Shown here: piece by piece, positions 11,357 to 24,497 of the stretch
Layout of the letters: every line of letters begins with the position of its first letter
Numbering within the stretch: the first letter of the stretch is position 1
Source of the DNA: Channallabes apus
Taxonomy: Eukaryota > Chordata > Actinopteri > Siluriformes > Clariidae
Assembly (NCBI GenBank): GCA_030522415.1
Contig: JAMASW010000047.1
Coordinates: 48,001 to 112,000 of the forward strand
DNA length: 64,000 nt
Direction of reading: 5' to 3'
The notes under the pieces: model-generated
What the model was told of the DNA's origin: nothing
The model's input: only the letters and a program-made list of their open reading frames with translations
The model's database searches: none
Position numbers and translations under genes: made by a program

Positions 11357-12281
11357 AAAGCGTTTGCTGCGTTTTTAGCGCTGTCCGAGCTCAGTAAAGC
11401 GGTTTTCTCACACAACTAATGGATAGTTATGTAAAACATGCAAAATGAGTTTATGTTTTTCACAATGAGAATGTGAAAAAGAATAACAAAAAAGTTTTTC
11501 AACTTGTATGATAAAATGCATAAATTTTTGGGAAGGTATAATTTCTTTCAGTTTTAGACAGCAGAAGGTGAGATAAAGCGTTTGCTGCGTTCTTAGCGCT
11601 GTCCGAGATCAGAAAAGCAGTTTTCTCACACAACTAATGGATAGTTATGTAAAACATGCAAAATGAGTTTATGTTTATTTTTCACAATGAGAATGTGAAA
11701 AAGAATAACAAAAAATTGTTTTTCAACATGTATGATAAAATGCATAATTGTTTTGGAAAGTATAATTTCTTTCAGTTTTAGACAGCAGACGGTGAGATAA
11801 AGCGTTTGCTGCGTGCTTAGTGCTGTCCGAGCTCAGGAATGTTGTTTTCTCACACAACTAATGGATAGTTATGTAAAACATGCAAAATGAGTTTATGTTT
11901 ATTTTTCACAATGAGAATGTGAAAAAGAATAACAAAAAAAAAAGTTTTTCAACATGCATGATAAAATGCATAATTGTTTTGTAAAGTATAATTTCTTTCA
12001 GTTTTAAACGGCAGAAGGTGAGATAAAGCGTTTGCTGCGTTCTTAGCGCTGTCCGAGCTCAGGAAAGCTGTTTTCTCACACAACTAATGGATAGTTATGT
12101 AAAACATGGAAAATGAGTTTATGTTAATTTTTCACAATGAGAATGTGAAAAAGAATAACAAAAAATTGTTTTTCAACATGTATGATAAAATGCATAATTG
12201 TTTTGGAAAGTATAATTTCTTTCAGTTTTAGACAGCAGACGGTGAGATAAAGCGTTTGCTGCGTTCTTAGTGCTGTCCGAG
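11357..12281. repeat. Mixed monomers without a clear local HOR
   Basis: About four monomers link the 7-mer region to the 4-mer region. They include the ctcaggaatgttg spelling near 11832, seen again at 13840, and a gtgcttag change near 11813. A long A-run lies near 11933, and ttttaaacggcag near 12002 resembles the spelling at about 8430. No gene or non-satellite sequence is present. Confidence 0.75.
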
Positions 12282-14290
12282 CTCAGGAAAGCTGTTTTCT
12301 CACACAACTAATGGATAGTTATGTAAAACATGCAAAATGAGTTTATGTTTATTTTCCACAATGAGAATGTGAAAAAGAATAACAAAAAATAGTTTTTCAA
12401 CATGTATGATAAAATGCATAAATTTTTGGGAAGGTATAATTTCTTTCTGGTTTACACAGCAGAAGGTGAGATAAAGCGTTTCCTGCGTTCTTAGCGCTTT
12501 CCGAGCTCAGGAAAGCGGTTTTCTCACACAACTAATGGATAGTTATGTAAAACATGCAAAATGAGTTTATGTTTATCTTTTACAATGAGAATGTGAGAAA
12601 GAATGACAAAAATATAGTTTTTCAACATGTATGATAAAATGCATAATTGTTTTGGAAAGTATAATTTCTTTCAGTTTTAGACAGCAGAAGGTGAGATAAA
12701 GCGTTTGCTGCGTTTTTAGCGCTGTCCGAGCTCAGTAAAGCGGTTTTCTCACACAACTAATGGATAGTTATGTAAAACATGCAAAATGAGTTTATGTTTT
12801 TCACAATGAGAATGTGAAAAAGAATAACAAAAAAATAGTTTTTCAACTTGTATGATAAAATGCATAAATTTTTGGGAAGGTATAATTTCTTTCAGTTTTA
12901 GACAGCAGAAGGTGAGATAAAGCGTTTGCTGCGTTCTTAGCGCTGTCCGAGCTCAGGAAAGCGGTTTTCTCACACAACTAATGGATAGTTATGTAAAACA
13001 TGCAAAATGAGTTTATGTTTTTCACAATGAGAATGTGAAAAAGAATAACAAAAAAATAGTTTTTCAACTTGTATGATAAAATGCATAAATTTTTGGGAAG
13101 GCATAATTTCTTTCAGTTTTAGACAGCAGAAGGTGAGATGAAGCGTTTGCTGCGTTCTTAGCGCTGTCCGAGCTCAGGAAAGCTGTTTTCTCACACAACT
13201 AATGGATAGTTATGTAAAATATGCAAAATGAGTATATGTTTATTTTCCACAATGAGAATGTGAAAAAGAATAACAAAAAATAGTTTTTCAACATGTATGA
13301 TAAAATGCATAAATTTTTGGGAAGGTATAATTTCTTTCTGCTTTACACAGCAGAAGGTGAGATAAAGCGTTTCCTGCGTTCTTAGCGCTTTCCGAGCTCA
13401 GGAAAGCGGTTTTCTCACACAACTAATGGATAGTTATGTAAAACATGCAAAATGAGTTTATGTTTATCTTTTACAATGAGAATGTGAGAAAGAATAACAA
13501 AAATATAGTTTTTCAACATGTATGATAAAATGCATAATTGTTTTGGAAAGTATAATTTCTTTCAGTTTTAGACAGCAGAAGGTGAGATAAAGCGTTTGCT
13601 GCGTTTTTAGCGCTGTCCGAGCTCAGTAAAGCGGTTTTCTCACACAACTAATGGATAGTTATGTAAAACATGCAAAATGAGTTTATGTTTTTCACAATGA
13701 GAATGTGAAAAAGAATAACAAAAAAGTTTTTCAACTTGTATGATAAAATGCATAAATTTTTGGGAAGGTATAATTTCTTTCAGTTTTAGACAGCAGAATG
13801 TGAGATAAAGCGTTTGCTGCGTTCTTAGCGCTGTCCGAGCTCAGGAATGTTGTTTTCTCACACAACTAATGGATAGTTATGTAAAACATGCAAAATGAGT
13901 TTATGTTTATTTTTCACAATGAGAATGTGAAAAAGAATAACAAAAAATTGTTTTTCAACATGTATGATAAAATGCATAATTGTTTTGGAAAGTATAATTT
14001 CTTTCAGTTTTAGACAGCAGACGGTGAGATAAAGCGTTTGCTGCGTTCTTAGTGCTGTCCGAGCTCAGGAAAGCTGTTTTCTCACACAACTAATGGATAG
14101 TTATGTAAAACATGCAAAATGAGTTTATGTTTATTTTCCACAATGAGAATGTGAAAAAGAATAACAAAAAATAGTTTTTCAACATGTATGATAAAATGCA
14201 TAAATTTTTGGGAAGGTATAATTTCCTTCTGGTTTACACAGCAGAAGGTGAGATAAAGCGTTTCCTGCGTTCTTAGCGCTTTCCGAGCTC
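12282..14290. repeat. 4-mer HOR, 891-bp period, about 2.3 copies
   Basis: Equivalent monomers start at 12282, 13173 and 14064, exactly 891 bp apart. Each is marked by the rare ctggtttacacag (or ctgctttacac) replacing cagttttagacag, at 12447, 13338 and 14229. The second and third monomers of the set also recur. The fourth differs between copies (gaaagcgg at 12949, gaatgttg at 13840). The third copy breaks down after about 14290, where a gtttacttttt monomer follows instead of the gtttatctttt type. Confidence 0.85.
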
Positions 14291-16563
14291 AGGAAAGCGG
14301 TTTTCTCACACAACTAATGGATAGTTATGTAAAACATGCAAAATGAGTTTATGTTTACTTTTTACAATGAGAATGTGAAAAAGAATAACAAAAATATAGG
14401 TTTTCAACATGTATGATAAAATGCATAATTGTTTTGGAAAGTATAATTTCTTTCAGTTTTAGACAGCAGAAGGTGAGATAAAGCGTTTGCTGCGGTCTTA
14501 GTGCTGTCCCAGCTCAGGAAAGCGGTTTTCTCACACAACTAATGGATAGTTATGTAAAACATGCAAAATGAGTTTATGTTTTTCACAATGAGAATGTGAA
14601 GAAGAATAACAAAAAAATAGTTTTTCAACTTGTATGATAAAATGCATAAATTTTTGGGAAGGTATAATTTCTTTCAGTTTTAGACAGCAGAAGGTGAGAT
14701 AAAGCGTTTGCTGCGTTCTTAGCGCTGTCCGAGATCAGAAAAGCAGTTTTCTCACACAACTAATGGATAGTTAAGTAAAACATGCAAAATGAGTATATGT
14801 TTATTTTTCACAATGAGAATGTGAAAAAGAATAAGAAAAGATGTGTTTTTCAACATGTATGATAAAATCCATAAATGTTTTGGAAAGTATAATTTCTTTC
14901 AGTTTTAGACAGCAGAAGGAGAGATAAAGCGTTTGCTGCGTTCTTAGAGCTGTCCGAGATCAGAAAAGCAGTTTTCTCACACAACTAATGGATAGTTATG
15001 TAAAACATGGAAAATGAGTTTATGTTAATTTTTCACAATGAGAATGTGAAAAAGAATAACAAAAAATTGTTTTTCAACATGTATGATAAAATGGATAAAT
15101 TTTTGGGAAGGTATAATTTCTTTCAGTTTTAGACAGCAGAAGGTGAGATAAAGCGTTTGCTGCGTTCTTAGCGCTGTCCGAGATCAGAAAAGCAGTTTTC
15201 TCACACAACTAATGGATAGTTATGTAAAACATGGAAAATGAGTTTATGTTAATTTTTCACAATGAGAATGTGAAAAAGAATAAGAAAAGATGTGTTTTTC
15301 AACATGTATGATAAAATCCATAAATGTTTTGGAAAGTATAATTTCTTTCAGTTTTAGACAGCAGAAGGAGAGATAAAGCGTTTGCTGCGTTCTTAGAGCT
15401 GTCCGAGATCAGAAAAGCAGTTTTCGCACACAACTAATGGATAGTTATGTAAAACATGGAAAATGAGTTTATGTTAATTTTTCACAATGAGAATGTGAAA
15501 AAGAATAACAAAAAAATAGTTTTTCAACATGTATGATAAAATGCATAAATGTTTTGGAAAGTATAATGTCTTTCAGTTTTAGACAGCAGAAGGTGAGATG
15601 AAGCGTTTGTTGCGTTCTTAGTGCTGTCCGAGCTCAGGAAAGCTGTTTTCTCACACAACTAATGGATAGTTATGTAAAACATGCAAAATGAGTTTATGTT
15701 TATTTTTCACAATGAGAATGTGAAAAAGAATAACAAAAAATAGTTTTTCAACATGTATGATAAAATGGATAAATTTTTGGGAAGGTATAATTTCTTTCAG
15801 TTTTAGACAGCAGAAGGTGAGATAAAGCGTTTGGTGCGTTCTTAGCGCAGTCCGAGCTCAGGAATGCGGTTTTCTCACACAACTAATGGATAGTTATGTA
15901 AAACATGGAAAATGAGTTTATGTTAATTTTTCACAATGAGAATGTGAAAAAGAATAACAAAAAAATAGTTTTTCAACATGTATGATAAAATGCATAAATG
16001 TTTTGGAAAGTATAATGTCTTTCAGTTTTAGACAGCAGAAGGTGAGATGAAGCGTTTGTTGCGTTCTTAGTGCTGTCCGAGCTCAGGAAAGCTGTTTTCT
16101 CACACAACTAATGGATAGTTATGTAAAACATGCAAAATGAGTTTATGTTTATTTTTCACAATGAGAATGTGAAAAAGAATAACAAAAAATAGTTTTTCAA
16201 CATGTATGATAAAATGCATAAATTTTTGGGAAGGTATAATTTCTTTCAGTTTTAGACAGCAGAAGGTGAGATAAAGCGTTTGGTGCGTTCTTAGCGCAGT
16301 CCGAGCTCAGGAATGCGGTTTTCTCACACAACTAATGGATAGTTATGTAAAACATGCAAAATGAGTTTATGTTTTTCACAATGAGAATGTGAAAAAGAAT
16401 AACAAAAAAGTTTTTCAACTTGTATGATAAAATGCATAAATTTTTGGGAAGGTATAATTTCTTTCAGTTTTAGACAGCAGAAGGTGAGATAAAGCGTTTG
16501 CTGCGTTCTTAGCGCTGTCCGAGATCAGAAAAGCAGTTTTCTCACACAACTAATGGATAGTTA
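13909..16563. repeat. ~2.65-kb segment duplicated 14,024 bp downstream (27933-30587)
   Basis: Shared landmarks at one offset are ccttctggtttacac at about 14225 and 28249, ctgtcccag at 14504 and 28528, and ttttcgcac at 15421 and 29445. The left limit is where gtttattt meets gttaattt. The right limit is where gttatg meets gttaag at 16564/30588. Part of the same segment (about 14298-17041) also matches 25638-28381 at an offset of 11,340 bp, so at least three related copies exist. Confidence 0.83.
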
Positions 16564-19500
16564 TGTAAAACATGGAAAATGAGTTTATGTTAATTTTTCA
16601 CAATGAGAATGTGAAAAAGAATAACAAAAAATTGTTTTTCAACATGTATGATAAAATGCATAATTGTTTTGGAAAGTATAATTTCTTTCAGTTTTAGACA
16701 GCAGACGGTGAGATAAAGCGTTTGCTGCGTTCTTAGTGCTGTCCGAGCTCAGGAAAGCTGTTTTCTCACACAACTAATGGATAGTTATGTAAAACATGCA
16801 AAATGAGTTTATGTTTATTTTCCACAATGAGAATGTGAAAAAGAATAACAAAAAATAGTTTTTCAACATGTATGATAAAATGCATAAATTTTTGGGAAGG
16901 TATAATTTCTTTCTGGTTTACACAGCAGAAGGTGAGATAAAGCGTTTCCTGCGTTCTTAGCGCTTTCCGAGCTCAGGAAAGCGGTTTTCTCACACAACTA
17001 ATGGATAGTTATGTAAAACATGCAAAATGAGTTTATGTTTATCTTTTACAATGAGAATGTGAGAAAGAATAACAAAAAATAGTTTTTCAACATGTATGAT
17101 AAAATGCATAAATTTCTGGGAAGGTATAATTCCATTCAGTTTTAGACAGCAGAAGGAGAGATGAAGCGTTTCCTGCGTTCTTAGCGCTTTCCGAGCTCAG
17201 GAGAGCGGTTTTCTCACACAACTAATGGATAGTTATGTAAAACATGCAAACTGAGTTTATGTTTATCTTTTACAATGCGAATGTGAAAAAGAATAACAAA
17301 AATATAGTTTTTCAACATGTATGATAAAATGCATAATTGTTTTGGAAAGTATAATTTCTTTCAGTTTTAGACAGCAGAAGGTGAGATAAAGCGTTTGCTG
17401 CGTTTTTAGCGCTGTCCGAGCTCAGTAAAGCGGTTTTCTCACACAACTAATGGATAGTTATGTAAAACATGCAAAATGAGTTTATGTTTACTTTTTACAA
17501 TGAGAATGTGAAAAAGAATAACAAAAATATAGGTTTTCAACATGTATGATAAAATGCATAATTGTTTTGGAAAGTATAATTTCTTTCAGTTTTAGACAGC
17601 AGAAGGTGAGATAAAGCGTTTGCTGCGGTCTTAGTGCTGTCCCAGCTCAGGAAAGCGGTTTTCTCACACAACTAATGGATAGTTATGTAAAACATGCAAA
17701 ATGAGTTTATGTTTTTCACAATGAGAATGTGAAGAAGAATAACAAAAAAATAGTATGATAAAATGCATAAATTTTTGGGAAGGTATAATTTCTTTCAGTT
17801 TTAGACAGCAGAAGGTGAGATAAAGCGTTTGCTGCGTTTTTAGCGCTGTCCGAGCTCAGTAAAGCGGTTTTCTCACACAACTAATGGATAGTTATGTAAA
17901 ACATGCAAAATGAGTTCATGTTTTTCACAATGAGAATGTGAAAAAGAATAACAAAAAAGTTTTTCAACTTGTATGATAAAATGCATAAATTTTTGGGAAG
18001 GTATAATTCCTTTCAGTTTTAGACAGCAGAAGGTGAGATAAAGCGTTTGCTGCGTTCTTAGCGCTGTCCGAGATCAGAAAAGCAGTTTTCTCACACAACT
18101 AATGGATAGTTAAGTAAAACATGCAAAATGAGTATATGTTTATTTTTCACAATGAGAATGTGAAAAAGAATAAGAAAAGATGTGTTTTTCAACATGTATG
18201 ATAAAATGCATAAATGTTTTGGAAAGTATAATTTCTTTCAGTTTTAGACAGCAGAAGGTGAGATGAAGCGTTTGCTGCGTTCTTAGCGCTGTCCGAGCTC
18301 AGGAAAGCGGTTTTCTCACACAACTAATGGATAGTTATGTAAAACATGCAAAATGAGTTTATGTTTTTCACAATGAGAATGTGAAAAAGAATAAGAAAAG
18401 ATGTATTTTTCAACATGTATGATAAAATCCATAAATGTTTTGGAAAGTATAATTTCTTTCAGTTTTAAACAGCAGAAGGAGAGATAAAGCCTTTGCTGCG
18501 TTCTTAGCGCTGTCCGAGATCAGAAAAGCAGTTTTCTCACACAACTAATGGATAGTTATGTAAAACATGGAAAATGAGTTTATGTTAATTTTTCACAATG
18601 AGAATGTGAAAAAGAATAACAAAAAAATAGTTTTTCAACATGTATGATAAAATGCATAAATGTTTTGGAAAGTATAATTCCATTCAGTTTTAGACAGCAG
18701 AAGGAGAGATGAAGCGTTTCCTGCGTTCTTAGCGCTTTCCGAGCTCAGGAAAGCGGTTTTCTCACACAACTAATGGATAGTTATGTAAAACATGCAAACT
18801 GAGTTTATGTTTATCTTTTACAATGCGAATGTGAAAAAGAATAACAAAAATATAGTTTTTCAACATGTATGATAAAATGCATAATTGTTTTGGAAAGTAT
18901 AATTTCTTTCAGTTTTAGACAGCAGAAGGTGAGATAAAGCGTTTGCTGCGTTTTTAGCGCTGTCCGAGCTCAGTAAAGCGGTTTTCTCACACAACTAATG
19001 GATAGTTATGTAAAACATGCAAAATGAGTTTATGTTTACTTTTTACAATGAGAATGTGAAAAAGAATAACAAAAATATAGGTTTTCAACATGTATGATAA
19101 AATGCATAATTTTTTTGGAAAGTATAATTTCTTTCAGTTTTAGACAGCAGAAGGTGAGATAAAGCGTTTGCTGCGGTCTTAGTGCTGTCCCAGCTCAGGA
19201 AAGCGGTTTTCTCACACAACTAATGGATAGTTATGTAAAACATGCAAAATGAGTTTATGTTTTTCACAATGAGAATGTGAAGAAGAATAACAAAAAAATA
19301 GTTTTTCAACTTGTATGATAAAATGCATAAATTTTTGGGAAGGTATAATTTCTTTCAGTTTTAGACAGCAGAAGGTGAGATAAAGCGTTTGCTGCGTTCT
19401 TAGCGCTGTCCGAGATCAGAAAAGCAGTTTTCTCACACAACTAATGGATAGTTAAGTAAAACATGCAAAATGAGTATATGTTTATTTTTCACAATGAGAA

Positions 19501-19600
19501 TGTGAAAAAGAATAAGAAAAGATGTGTTTTTCAACATGTATGATAAAATCCATAAATGTTTTGGAAAGTATAATTTCTTTCAGTTTTAGACAGCAGAAGG
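14620..19600. repeat. ~5-kb duplication within the array, copy 1 (partner 30434-35414)
   Basis: The offset is 15,814 bp throughout. gttaag lies at 14770 and 30584, ttttcgcac at 15421 and 31235, tagtatgata (12-bp deletion allele) at 17751 and 33565, ctgtcccag at 17637 and 33451, and gttaag at 19451 and 35265. The ends are sharp: 19601 is a against t at 35415. One internal patch differs, with tttatcttttaca near 17040 against tttatttttcaca near 32854, as a small conversion tract would leave. The two copies are not adjacent, so the duplication was separated by later amplification or arose by non-adjacent exchange. Confidence 0.85.
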
Positions 19601-20281
19601 AGAGATAAAGCGTTTGCTGCGTTCTTAGAGCTGTCCGAGATCAGAAAAGCAGTTTTCTCACACAACTAATGGATAGTTATGTAAAACATGGAAAATGAGT
19701 TTATGTTAATTTTTCACAATGAGAATGTGAAAAAGAATAACAAAAAATTGTTTTTCAACATGTATGATAAAATGGATAAATTTTTGGGAAGGTATAATTT
19801 CTTTCAGTTTTAGACAGCAGAAGGTGAGATAAAGCGTTTGCTGCGTTCTTAGCGCTGTCCGAGATCAGAAAAGCAGTTTTCTCACACAACTAATGGATAG
19901 TTATGTAAAACATGGAAAATGAGTTTATGTTAATTTTTCACAATGAGAATGTGAAAAAGAATAAGAAAAGATGTGTTTTTCAACATGTATGATAAAATCC
20001 ATAAATGTTTTGGAAAGTATAATTTCTTTCAGTTTTAGACAGCAGAAGGAGAGATAAAGCGTTTGCTGCGTTCTTAGAGCTGTCCGAGATCAGAAAAGCA
20101 GTTTTCGCACACAACTAATGGATAGTTAAGTAAAACATGCAAAATGAGTTTATGTTTTTCACAATGAGAATGTGAAGAAGAATAACAAAAAAATAGTATG
20201 ATAAAATGCATAAATTTTTGGGAAGGTATAATTTCTTTCAGTTTTAGACAGCAGAAGGTGAGATAAAGCGTTTGCTGCGTT
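16060..20281. repeat. 19-mer tandem duplication, 4216-bp period, copy 1
   Basis: Bases 16060-20281 match 20276-24497 at an offset of 4216 bp, about 19 monomers. The left flank differs at 16049 (g against a) and 16059 (t against c). The right flank differs at 20282 (c against t). The copies overlap by only a few bases, as in a simple head-to-tail duplication whose breakpoints lie in the same part of the monomer, the gcgttcttag tail. I saw a single difference inside, 19646 a against 23862 c. Confidence 0.92.
17751..17760 (+). repeat. 12-bp deletion allele within a monomer (first of five)
   Basis: Here aaatag runs directly into tatgataaaatg, so the usual tttttcaacttg between them is missing. 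The same allele appears at 20194, 21967, 24410 and 33565, at the positions predicted by the 4216-, 2443- and 15,814-bp duplications. It removes the T-tract of the tract zone and so should weaken any bend. It is a clean marker for the phylogeny of these blocks. Confidence 0.88.
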
Positions 20282-23200
20282 CTTAGTGCTGTCCGAGCTC
20301 AGGAAAGCTGTTTTCTCACACAACTAATGGATAGTTATGTAAAACATGCAAAATGAGTTTATGTTTATTTTTCACAATGAGAATGTGAAAAAGAATAACA
20401 AAAAATAGTTTTTCAACATGTATGATAAAATGCATAAATTTTTGGGAAGGTATAATTTCTTTCAGTTTTAGACAGCAGAAGGTGAGATAAAGCGTTTGGT
20501 GCGTTCTTAGCGCAGTCCGAGCTCAGGAATGCGGTTTTCTCACACAACTAATGGATAGTTATGTAAAACATGCAAAATGAGTTTATGTTTTTCACAATGA
20601 GAATGTGAAAAAGAATAACAAAAAAGTTTTTCAACTTGTATGATAAAATGCATAAATTTTTGGGAAGGTATAATTTCTTTCAGTTTTAGACAGCAGAAGG
20701 TGAGATAAAGCGTTTGCTGCGTTCTTAGCGCTGTCCGAGATCAGAAAAGCAGTTTTCTCACACAACTAATGGATAGTTATGTAAAACATGGAAAATGAGT
20801 TTATGTTAATTTTTCACAATGAGAATGTGAAAAAGAATAACAAAAAATTGTTTTTCAACATGTATGATAAAATGCATAATTGTTTTGGAAAGTATAATTT
20901 CTTTCAGTTTTAGACAGCAGACGGTGAGATAAAGCGTTTGCTGCGTTCTTAGTGCTGTCCGAGCTCAGGAAAGCTGTTTTCTCACACAACTAATGGATAG
21001 TTATGTAAAACATGCAAAATGAGTTTATGTTTATTTTCCACAATGAGAATGTGAAAAAGAATAACAAAAAATAGTTTTTCAACATGTATGATAAAATGCA
21101 TAAATTTTTGGGAAGGTATAATTTCTTTCTGGTTTACACAGCAGAAGGTGAGATAAAGCGTTTCCTGCGTTCTTAGCGCTTTCCGAGCTCAGGAAAGCGG
21201 TTTTCTCACACAACTAATGGATAGTTATGTAAAACATGCAAAATGAGTTTATGTTTATCTTTTACAATGAGAATGTGAGAAAGAATAACAAAAAATAGTT
21301 TTTCAACATGTATGATAAAATGCATAAATTTCTGGGAAGGTATAATTCCATTCAGTTTTAGACAGCAGAAGGAGAGATGAAGCGTTTCCTGCGTTCTTAG
21401 CGCTTTCCGAGCTCAGGAGAGCGGTTTTCTCACACAACTAATGGATAGTTATGTAAAACATGCAAACTGAGTTTATGTTTATCTTTTACAATGCGAATGT
21501 GAAAAAGAATAACAAAAATATAGTTTTTCAACATGTATGATAAAATGCATAATTGTTTTGGAAAGTATAATTTCTTTCAGTTTTAGACAGCAGAAGGTGA
21601 GATAAAGCGTTTGCTGCGTTTTTAGCGCTGTCCGAGCTCAGTAAAGCGGTTTTCTCACACAACTAATGGATAGTTATGTAAAACATGCAAAATGAGTTTA
21701 TGTTTACTTTTTACAATGAGAATGTGAAAAAGAATAACAAAAATATAGGTTTTCAACATGTATGATAAAATGCATAATTGTTTTGGAAAGTATAATTTCT
21801 TTCAGTTTTAGACAGCAGAAGGTGAGATAAAGCGTTTGCTGCGGTCTTAGTGCTGTCCCAGCTCAGGAAAGCGGTTTTCTCACACAACTAATGGATAGTT
21901 ATGTAAAACATGCAAAATGAGTTTATGTTTTTCACAATGAGAATGTGAAGAAGAATAACAAAAAAATAGTATGATAAAATGCATAAATTTTTGGGAAGGT
22001 ATAATTTCTTTCAGTTTTAGACAGCAGAAGGTGAGATAAAGCGTTTGCTGCGTTTTTAGCGCTGTCCGAGCTCAGTAAAGCGGTTTTCTCACACAACTAA
22101 TGGATAGTTATGTAAAACATGCAAAATGAGTTCATGTTTTTCACAATGAGAATGTGAAAAAGAATAACAAAAAAGTTTTTCAACTTGTATGATAAAATGC
22201 ATAAATTTTTGGGAAGGTATAATTCCTTTCAGTTTTAGACAGCAGAAGGTGAGATAAAGCGTTTGCTGCGTTCTTAGCGCTGTCCGAGATCAGAAAAGCA
22301 GTTTTCTCACACAACTAATGGATAGTTAAGTAAAACATGCAAAATGAGTATATGTTTATTTTTCACAATGAGAATGTGAAAAAGAATAAGAAAAGATGTG
22401 TTTTTCAACATGTATGATAAAATGCATAAATGTTTTGGAAAGTATAATTTCTTTCAGTTTTAGACAGCAGAAGGTGAGATGAAGCGTTTGCTGCGTTCTT
22501 AGCGCTGTCCGAGCTCAGGAAAGCGGTTTTCTCACACAACTAATGGATAGTTATGTAAAACATGCAAAATGAGTTTATGTTTTTCACAATGAGAATGTGA
22601 AAAAGAATAAGAAAAGATGTATTTTTCAACATGTATGATAAAATCCATAAATGTTTTGGAAAGTATAATTTCTTTCAGTTTTAAACAGCAGAAGGAGAGA
22701 TAAAGCCTTTGCTGCGTTCTTAGCGCTGTCCGAGATCAGAAAAGCAGTTTTCTCACACAACTAATGGATAGTTATGTAAAACATGGAAAATGAGTTTATG
22801 TTAATTTTTCACAATGAGAATGTGAAAAAGAATAACAAAAAAATAGTTTTTCAACATGTATGATAAAATGCATAAATGTTTTGGAAAGTATAATTCCATT
22901 CAGTTTTAGACAGCAGAAGGAGAGATGAAGCGTTTCCTGCGTTCTTAGCGCTTTCCGAGCTCAGGAAAGCGGTTTTCTCACACAACTAATGGATAGTTAT
23001 GTAAAACATGCAAACTGAGTTTATGTTTATCTTTTACAATGCGAATGTGAAAAAGAATAACAAAAATATAGTTTTTCAACATGTATGATAAAATGCATAA
23101 TTGTTTTGGAAAGTATAATTTCTTTCAGTTTTAGACAGCAGAAGGTGAGATAAAGCGTTTGCTGCGTTTTTAGCGCTGTCCGAGCTCAGTAAAGCGGTTT

Positions 23201-24497
23201 TCTCACACAACTAATGGATAGTTATGTAAAACATGCAAAATGAGTTTATGTTTACTTTTTACAATGAGAATGTGAAAAAGAATAACAAAAATATAGGTTT
23301 TCAACATGTATGATAAAATGCATAATTTTTTTGGAAAGTATAATTTCTTTCAGTTTTAGACAGCAGAAGGTGAGATAAAGCGTTTGCTGCGGTCTTAGTG
23401 CTGTCCCAGCTCAGGAAAGCGGTTTTCTCACACAACTAATGGATAGTTATGTAAAACATGCAAAATGAGTTTATGTTTTTCACAATGAGAATGTGAAGAA
23501 GAATAACAAAAAAATAGTTTTTCAACTTGTATGATAAAATGCATAAATTTTTGGGAAGGTATAATTTCTTTCAGTTTTAGACAGCAGAAGGTGAGATAAA
23601 GCGTTTGCTGCGTTCTTAGCGCTGTCCGAGATCAGAAAAGCAGTTTTCTCACACAACTAATGGATAGTTAAGTAAAACATGCAAAATGAGTATATGTTTA
23701 TTTTTCACAATGAGAATGTGAAAAAGAATAAGAAAAGATGTGTTTTTCAACATGTATGATAAAATCCATAAATGTTTTGGAAAGTATAATTTCTTTCAGT
23801 TTTAGACAGCAGAAGGAGAGATAAAGCGTTTGCTGCGTTCTTAGAGCTGTCCGAGATCAGACAAGCAGTTTTCTCACACAACTAATGGATAGTTATGTAA
23901 AACATGGAAAATGAGTTTATGTTAATTTTTCACAATGAGAATGTGAAAAAGAATAACAAAAAATTGTTTTTCAACATGTATGATAAAATGGATAAATTTT
24001 TGGGAAGGTATAATTTCTTTCAGTTTTAGACAGCAGAAGGTGAGATAAAGCGTTTGCTGCGTTCTTAGCGCTGTCCGAGATCAGAAAAGCAGTTTTCTCA
24101 CACAACTAATGGATAGTTATGTAAAACATGGAAAATGAGTTTATGTTAATTTTTCACAATGAGAATGTGAAAAAGAATAAGAAAAGATGTGTTTTTCAAC
24201 ATGTATGATAAAATCCATAAATGTTTTGGAAAGTATAATTTCTTTCAGTTTTAGACAGCAGAAGGAGAGATAAAGCGTTTGCTGCGTTCTTAGAGCTGTC
24301 CGAGATCAGAAAAGCAGTTTTCGCACACAACTAATGGATAGTTAAGTAAAACATGCAAAATGAGTTTATGTTTTTCACAATGAGAATGTGAAGAAGAATA
24401 ACAAAAAAATAGTATGATAAAATGCATAAATTTTTGGGAAGGTATAATTTCTTTCAGTTTTAGACAGCAGAAGGTGAGATAAAGCGTTTGCTGCGTT
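20276..24497. repeat. 19-mer tandem duplication, 4216-bp period, copy 2
   Basis: This is the partner of 16060-20281. Its right part (21903-24345) was itself duplicated again as 24346-26787, so one event is nested in another. Copy 2 carries c at 23862 where copy 1 and the next duplicate both have a. That change therefore arose in this copy after both duplications, or the neighbour was corrected. Confidence 0.92.
21903..24345. repeat. 11-mer block, 2443-bp period, copy 1
   Basis: Bases 21903-24344 match 24346-26787 at an offset of 2443 bp. The flanking mismatch at 21902/24345 (t against a, in gttatg against gttaag) and the loss of match just after 26787 mean that the two copies abut with no extra shared sequence. 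This marks an exact single-period duplication. The size is close to, but not the same as, the 2458-bp 11-mer at 2464-7436. Confidence 0.9.

Noticed and set aside
12447..12459. Insertion or transposon end at the ctggtttacacag spelling
   Set aside because: It is only a few substitutions in the normal cagttttagacag segment with no length change, and it is inherited at HOR spacing.
15421..15437. CENP-B box in the ttttcgcacacaac monomers
   Set aside because: TTCG is present, but the conserved A and CGGG positions of the box are not matched. The spelling is a rare one-base variant of ttttctcacac.
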